A stretch of 8,997 nucleotides of DNA, from assembly GCA_946478985.1 (NCBI GenBank), contig CAMLDZ010000122.1, forward strand, positions 1 through 8,997, read 5' to 3'. This document shows, in pieces, positions 6,018 through 8,997 of this stretch (position 1 is the stretch's first letter; each line of letters begins with the position of its first letter). The notes under the pieces were generated by a model. That model was given only the letters and a program-made list of their open reading frames with translations. It had not been told where the DNA came from and ran no database searches. This stretch comes from an uncultured Solimonas sp. GTDB lineage: Bacteria; Pseudomonadota; Gammaproteobacteria; Nevskiales; Nevskiaceae. A program made the translations under genes and the position numbers.

Positions 6018-8111
6018 ATGTCTGCGAACCTCTACAAGCCGCGCGGCCTCAGGCTGCGCCTGTCACCCTTCGTGCTCATGCTGGCGCTGCCGCTGGCTGC
6101 GCGTGCCAATCCGGCCGCCGCCGAGACGCCGCCTGACGGCGCAGCCGAGCCCGCCATCGACGAAATCGTCGTCACCGCCAGCCCGCTGGGCCGCACCGCC
6201 GACCAGCTGGTGCAGCCGGTCACCGTGCTCGGCGGCGTGGAACTCGACCGCGTGCGCCGCGGCACGCTCGGCGAAACGCTGGAACAGCAGCCAGGCATCG
6301 CCACCACCGACTTCGGCGGCGGCGCCGCGCGGCCGGTGATCCGCGGCCTGGCCGGGCCCCGCGTCGAGATGCTGGAAAACGGCATGAGCACCATGGACGT
6401 CTCCGACCTGTCGCCGGACCACGCCGTCGCCATCGACCCTGCGCAGGCGCGGCAGATCGAGATCATCAAGGGGCCGGCGACGCTGCTGTATGGCAACAGC
6501 GCCTCCGGCGGTGTGGTCAACGTCGACAACGGTCGCCTGCCGACACAGCGCGCCGATGGCCTGCACGGCGCCTTCGACGGCCATTACGGCAGCAACGGCG
6601 ACGAAGGCTCCCTGAGCGGCGAGGCCAACTACGGCAGCGGTCCGCATCTGCTGCACGTGGACCTGGGCTGGCGCGAGGCACAGGACTTCGAGATTCCGGG
6701 CTCCGCCGGCGTCGACGGCAGCGGCAGCCATGGCACGCTGGCCAACAGCGCGCTGCGCGCCAAGTCCGGCGCCGGCTCCTACAGCTACATCAGCGCCTCG
6801 GGCGACGTGTTCGGCTTCAGCGGCAGTCGCTTCGAGACCACCTATGGACTGCCGGTCGAGGAACAGGCCTTCATCGATCTCAAGCAAACCCGCTTCGATG
6901 CACAGGCCTTGCTGCGCCGGCCGCTGCCGGGCTTCGAATCGCTGAAGCTGCGGCTCGGCAGCAGCGATTACCAGCACACCGAGTTCGAGGCGCCGCGCGA
7001 GCCCGGCACGGTGTTCCTCAACAAGCAGCATCAGGGCCGCCTGGAGGCCGTGCATGCGCCGCTGGCCGGTTTCCGCGGCGTACTCGGCGTGCAGATGAAC
7101 TGGCGCGACTTCAGCGCGCTCGGCGAGGAGGCGTATGTGCCGGCGGTGCTGAGCCGCCAGCTGGGCCTGTTCGTGCTCGAGGAAAAACCCCACGCCCTGG
7201 GCAAGCTGGAACTGGGCGCGCGCATCGAGCGCGACACGCACACGCCGGATGCCAATCCGGCGCGCGATTTCACACCGCTGTCCCTGTCGCTGGGCTCGAT
7301 CTTCGACGTCGGCGAACACTCGCATCTCAAGCTGTACGCCACCCGCAACGAACGCGCGCCGGTGGCGGAAGAGCTGTACGCCTTCGGCCCGCATGGCGCG
7401 ACCGAGACCTTCGAGCGCGGCGCGCTCGATGCCGGCAAGGAGGTCGCGCACAACATCGAGCTCGGCTTCGACCATCACCAGGGGCGCTGGAGCTTCAACG
7501 GCAGCGTCTACTACAACCGCATCCACGACTATCTGTATCTGGGCGAGGTCGACGCGGGGCTGGACGCCAACGGCGAGGGCAGCGGCGGGAGTGACGGCAT
7601 CGCCGACCGCGTCGACGAGGAAGGCCGCTTCAGCATCGACGGCGACATGCTGCTGGTCGACTATCGCCAGGCCGACGCCAGGCTCTACGGCGCCGAGGCG
7701 GAGCTGGACGTGGCCCTGCTCGAACGCGGCCCCCTGCTGCTCAATGCGCGCGTCTTCGCCGACGTGGTCCGCGCCAAACTGGAGCGCGGCGGCAATCTGC
7801 CGCGCATCCCGCCGCTGCGGTACGGCTTCGGCCTCGACGGCCAGTGGCGCCAGCTCAGCGGCAGCCTGAGCTTCACTCGCGTCGAACGGCAGACCGACGT
7901 CGCCGCGCTGGAAACCGAGACCACCGCCTATCAGCTGATGAGCGGCGATCTGGCCTGGCGCTTCTACGGCGACGACAGCCGCGGCGCGTCGATCTACCTG
8001 CGCGGCAACAACCTGCTCGACGACGATATCCGCCGTTCCACCTCGTTCATCAAGGACGCGGTGCCGGCACCCGGACGCAGCGTCTATGCCGGCCTGCGTT
8101 TTGCATTCTGA
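6018..8111 (+). CDS. znuD: ZnuD-like TonB-dependent outer-membrane receptor
   Basis: A 697-residue receptor. A signal peptide (1-30, ending ARA) is followed by a TonB box DEIVVTA at 48-54 and a plug domain at about 60-170 with the segments GETLEQQPGI, ARPVIRGLAGPRVEMLENG, SDLSPDHAVAIDP and IEIIKGPATLLYGNSASGGVVNV. A 22-strand-type barrel follows, ending in a C-terminal Phe (LRFAF) as outer-membrane barrels do. The SPDHAVAIDP block and the SFIKDAVPAPGR end match the ZnuD family, which imports zinc (and in some species heme) with TonB energy. Zinc is the likely substrate, but this is inferred from family only. No long His-rich loop is obvious; instead an acidic Gly/Asp loop at 512-543 stands out. 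The ATG at 6018 has GGGGA 9 bases upstream. It follows a small exported Cys/His protein gene, probably in one transcript. No terminator is clear after the stop. Confidence 0.9.
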   Translation: MSANLYKPRGLRLRLSPFVLMLALPLAARANPAAAETPPDGAAEPAIDEIVVTASPLGRTADQLVQPVTVLGGVELDRVRRGTLGETLEQQPGIATTDFGGGAARPVIRGLAGPRVEMLENGMSTMDVSDLSPDHAVAIDPAQARQIEIIKGPATLLYGNSASGGVVNVDNGRLPTQRADGLHGAFDGHYGSNGDEGSLSGEANYGSGPHLLHVDLGWREAQDFEIPGSAGVDGSGSHGTLANSALRAKSGAGSYSYISASGDVFGFSGSRFETTYGLPVEEQAFIDLKQTRFDAQALLRRPLPGFESLKLRLGSSDYQHTEFEAPREPGTVFLNKQHQGRLEAVHAPLAGFRGVLGVQMNWRDFSALGEEAYVPAVLSRQLGLFVLEEKPHALGKLELGARIERDTHTPDANPARDFTPLSLSLGSIFDVGEHSHLKLYATRNERAPVAEELYAFGPHGATETFERGALDAGKEVAHNIELGFDHHQGRWSFNGSVYYNRIHDYLYLGEVDAGLDANGEGSGGSDGIADRVDEEGRFSIDGDMLLVDYRQADARLYGAEAELDVALLERGPLLLNARVFADVVRAKLERGGNLPRIPPLRYGFGLDGQWRQLSGSLSFTRVERQTDVAALETETTAYQLMSGDLAWRFYGDDSRGASIYLRGNNLLDDDIRRSTSFIKDAVPAPGRSVYAGLRFAF

Positions 8112-8132
8112 TCGGCAGCGGCAGGCCCAGGC

Positions 8133-8212
8133 AGGGGAATCCTCGGTTCTTGAGGGGAATTCCCCTACTGACGCCCCAAGTTCGAGCACGTACGGTCGGG
8201 ACTCCTCGATTC
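8133..8212. repeat. Cluster of three related GGGGAAT-type elements, one perfectly palindromic
   Basis: The 115-base gap before the NlpC/P60 gene holds three related elements. They are AGGGGAATCCTCGGTTC at 8133-8149, the perfect 14-bp palindrome AGGGGAATTCCCCT at 8153-8166, and GGGACTCCTCGATTC at 8198-8212, which matches the first at 13 of 15 positions. Equivalent bases are 20 and 43 bases apart, near two and four helical turns, so the sites would face the same side of DNA. This looks like a regulator binding array or a degenerate repeat; no named regulator motif is recognised. Confidence 0.5.
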
Positions 8213-8226
8213 ACACGCATTGCCCC

Positions 8227-8781
8227 ATGCCACTGATCCTCGCGCGCCGGCTCGGCGCCACGCTGCTGTTTTGCGCGCTTGCCACGCCGGCGCAGGCCTT
8301 GCAACTCACCGATACGCTCGGCGTCGCCGTGATCCCGCATGCCGCCACCGAAAGCGCAAGGGCGCCGCTGGCACTGGCGTTCAGCGACGACCTCGGCGAC
8401 GGGCTACGACAGGACGAGGCAGTGCCGGACCGCGTCGAGGCCGAGGCGCTGACCCTGCTGGGCACCAGCTACCGCCTGGGCGGCACCGGCGACCGCGGCA
8501 TCGACTGTTCGGCGCTGATGCAGCGCGCCTTCGAGGCGGCCGGCGTGGCGCTGCCGCGCACCACGCAGGAAATGCTCAAGTCCGGCGCGGCGGTAGCCGC
8601 CTCCGAGCTGCGCAAGGGCGATCTGCTGTTCTACCGCTGGAAGCAACGCATGCTGCACGTGGCGATGTACGTCGATGACGGCTACATCGTGCACGCCTCG
8701 CCGGCGGCCGGCCGGGTGGTCATCACCAAGCTCGACGACAATTGGCAACGGCGTCTGGTGGCGGTGCGGCGCCTGCTCTAA
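8227..8781 (+). CDS. Secreted NlpC/P60 family cysteine peptidase
   Basis: A 184-residue protein with a signal peptide (1 to about 24, ending AQA), a poorly conserved linker to about 65, and an NlpC/P60 domain at about 70-184. The catalytic set is visible: Cys94 in GIDCSALMQRAF, His144 in LHVAMYVDDGYIVHAS, and His156 as the third residue. The block LLGTSYRLGGTGDRG before the Cys and RKGDLLFYRW between Cys and His are also family hallmarks. Such enzymes cut the D-Glu/diaminopimelate peptide bond in peptidoglycan and act in the periplasm during cell-wall growth or remodelling. Its closest known relatives are likely the Spr/MepS-type hydrolases, but no lipobox is present, so it would be soluble. 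The ATG at 8227 is chosen for the signal peptide; no good Shine-Dalgarno sequence is seen. It appears to be a single-gene unit, preceded by a repeat cluster and followed by a terminator. Confidence 0.9.
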   Translation: MPLILARRLGATLLFCALATPAQALQLTDTLGVAVIPHAATESARAPLALAFSDDLGDGLRQDEAVPDRVEAEALTLLGTSYRLGGTGDRGIDCSALMQRAFEAAGVALPRTTQEMLKSGAAVAASELRKGDLLFYRWKQRMLHVAMYVDDGYIVHASPAAGRVVITKLDDNWQRRLVAVRRLL

Positions 8782-8798
8782 AAAGCCTTCGCGCAGAG

Positions 8799-8835
8799 AA
8801 AAACCCCTGCGGCCGGCCGGCCCCAGGGGTTTTTT
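8799..8835. terminator. Bidirectional rho-independent terminator
   Basis: An 11-bp stem AAAAACCCCTG (8799-8809) and CAGGGGTTTTT (8824-8834) carries a GC-rich apex GGCCGGCCGGCC (8811-8822) that can extend the hairpin. A T-run follows on the plus strand, and an A-run precedes the stem, which reads as a U-run from the other side. It therefore serves both the NlpC/P60 gene and the convergent gpmA. Confidence 0.92.
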
Positions 8836-8862
8836 GTTTGCAGCGCCGCTGCCGCGGCGCGC

Positions 8863-8997
8863 CTACTTGGCCTTGCCCTGGTTGGCGACCGCTTCGGCGG
8901 CCTTCCTGGCTGCCTCGGCATCGCCCAGATAGCGATGCGACAGCACGCGCAGCTCGTCGTCCAGCTCGAACAGCAGCGGAATACCGGTGGGGATGTT
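8863..8997 (-). CDS. gpmA: 2,3-bisphosphoglycerate-dependent phosphoglycerate mutase, C-terminal end (runs off the right edge)
   Basis: Only the last 44 codons and a TAG stop are in the window. The peptide begins [16 protein letters not shown], contains RYLGDAEAA and ends AVANQGKAK. The NIPTGIPL block and the NQGKAK end closely match the C-terminus of E. coli GpmA. The enzyme interconverts 3-phosphoglycerate and 2-phosphoglycerate in glycolysis in the cytosol. Its catalytic histidines lie outside the window. It is convergent with the NlpC/P60 gene, and the shared terminator lies 28 bases beyond its stop. It is probably a housekeeping gene marking ordinary chromosome. Confidence 0.93.
   Translation of the reverse strand, partial: NIPTGIPLLFELDDELRVLSHRYLGDAEAARKAAEAVANQGKAK

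Noticed and set aside
6063..8189. A 708-codon open frame on the minus strand opposite the receptor gene
   Set aside because: Its translation is low-complexity Ala/Arg/Gln/Val-rich with no motif, and it mirrors the codon bias of the clearly real TonB receptor on the other strand. Long antisense frames are expected at this GC content.
8112..8226. CRISPR-like array or terminator in the repeats before the NlpC/P60 gene
   Set aside because: There are only three short, imperfect, unevenly spaced elements, and the palindrome is not followed by a T-run.

Overview
The window is about 9 kb of very GC-rich, densely coding chromosome from a Gram-negative bacterium. The gene families (CzcCB-type metal efflux, a ZnuD-type TonB-dependent receptor, a YbhP/ClsB pair, a DUF4382 lipoprotein, GpmA) and the style of the small exported proteins fit a high-GC gammaproteobacterium of the Xanthomonadales/Nevskiales kind. 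That placement is inference from gene content and composition. I see no tRNA, rRNA, CRISPR array, transposase or phage gene. The longest gap between genes is about 115 bases.

Left part (1-1941, minus strand): a heavy-metal efflux operon, read right to left. It holds a small membrane protein with a histidine-rich loop (1570-1941), the outer-membrane channel CzcC (197-1471) and the N-terminus of the periplasmic adaptor lipoprotein CzcB (185 to beyond base 1). The inner-membrane RND pump CzcA is expected just outside the left edge. The small protein sits where CzcI sits in the classical czc operon.

Middle (2005-5610, plus strand): first a 160-residue orphan protein with an HExxH zinc-protease signature, read divergently from the czc operon and apparently from a nearly leaderless transcript. 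Next come a DUF4382 lipoprotein and a strong terminator. Then follows a translationally coupled pair: a YbhP-like endonuclease/exonuclease/phosphatase protein and a ClsB-type cardiolipin synthase with two intact HKD motifs. This is the E. coli ybhP-clsB arrangement without the third gene, ybhN.

Right part (5668-8997): a 92-residue exported protein with a Cys/His cluster precedes a ZnuD-like receptor, probably for zinc uptake across the outer membrane. A secreted NlpC/P60 peptidoglycan hydrolase follows, behind a stretch with three related GGGGAAT-type elements. A bidirectional terminator separates it from the convergent C-terminal end of gpmA (glycolytic phosphoglycerate mutase), which runs off the right edge.

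Taken together, the window has two metal modules, one for export and one for uptake. Each begins with a small exported Cys/His- or His-rich protein, followed by a hairpin-containing gap and an outer-membrane protein. A phospholipid-synthesis pair lies between them. Most of the window is ordinary. The least explained items are the HExxH protein, the two small metal-associated proteins and the repeat cluster before the NlpC/P60 gene.
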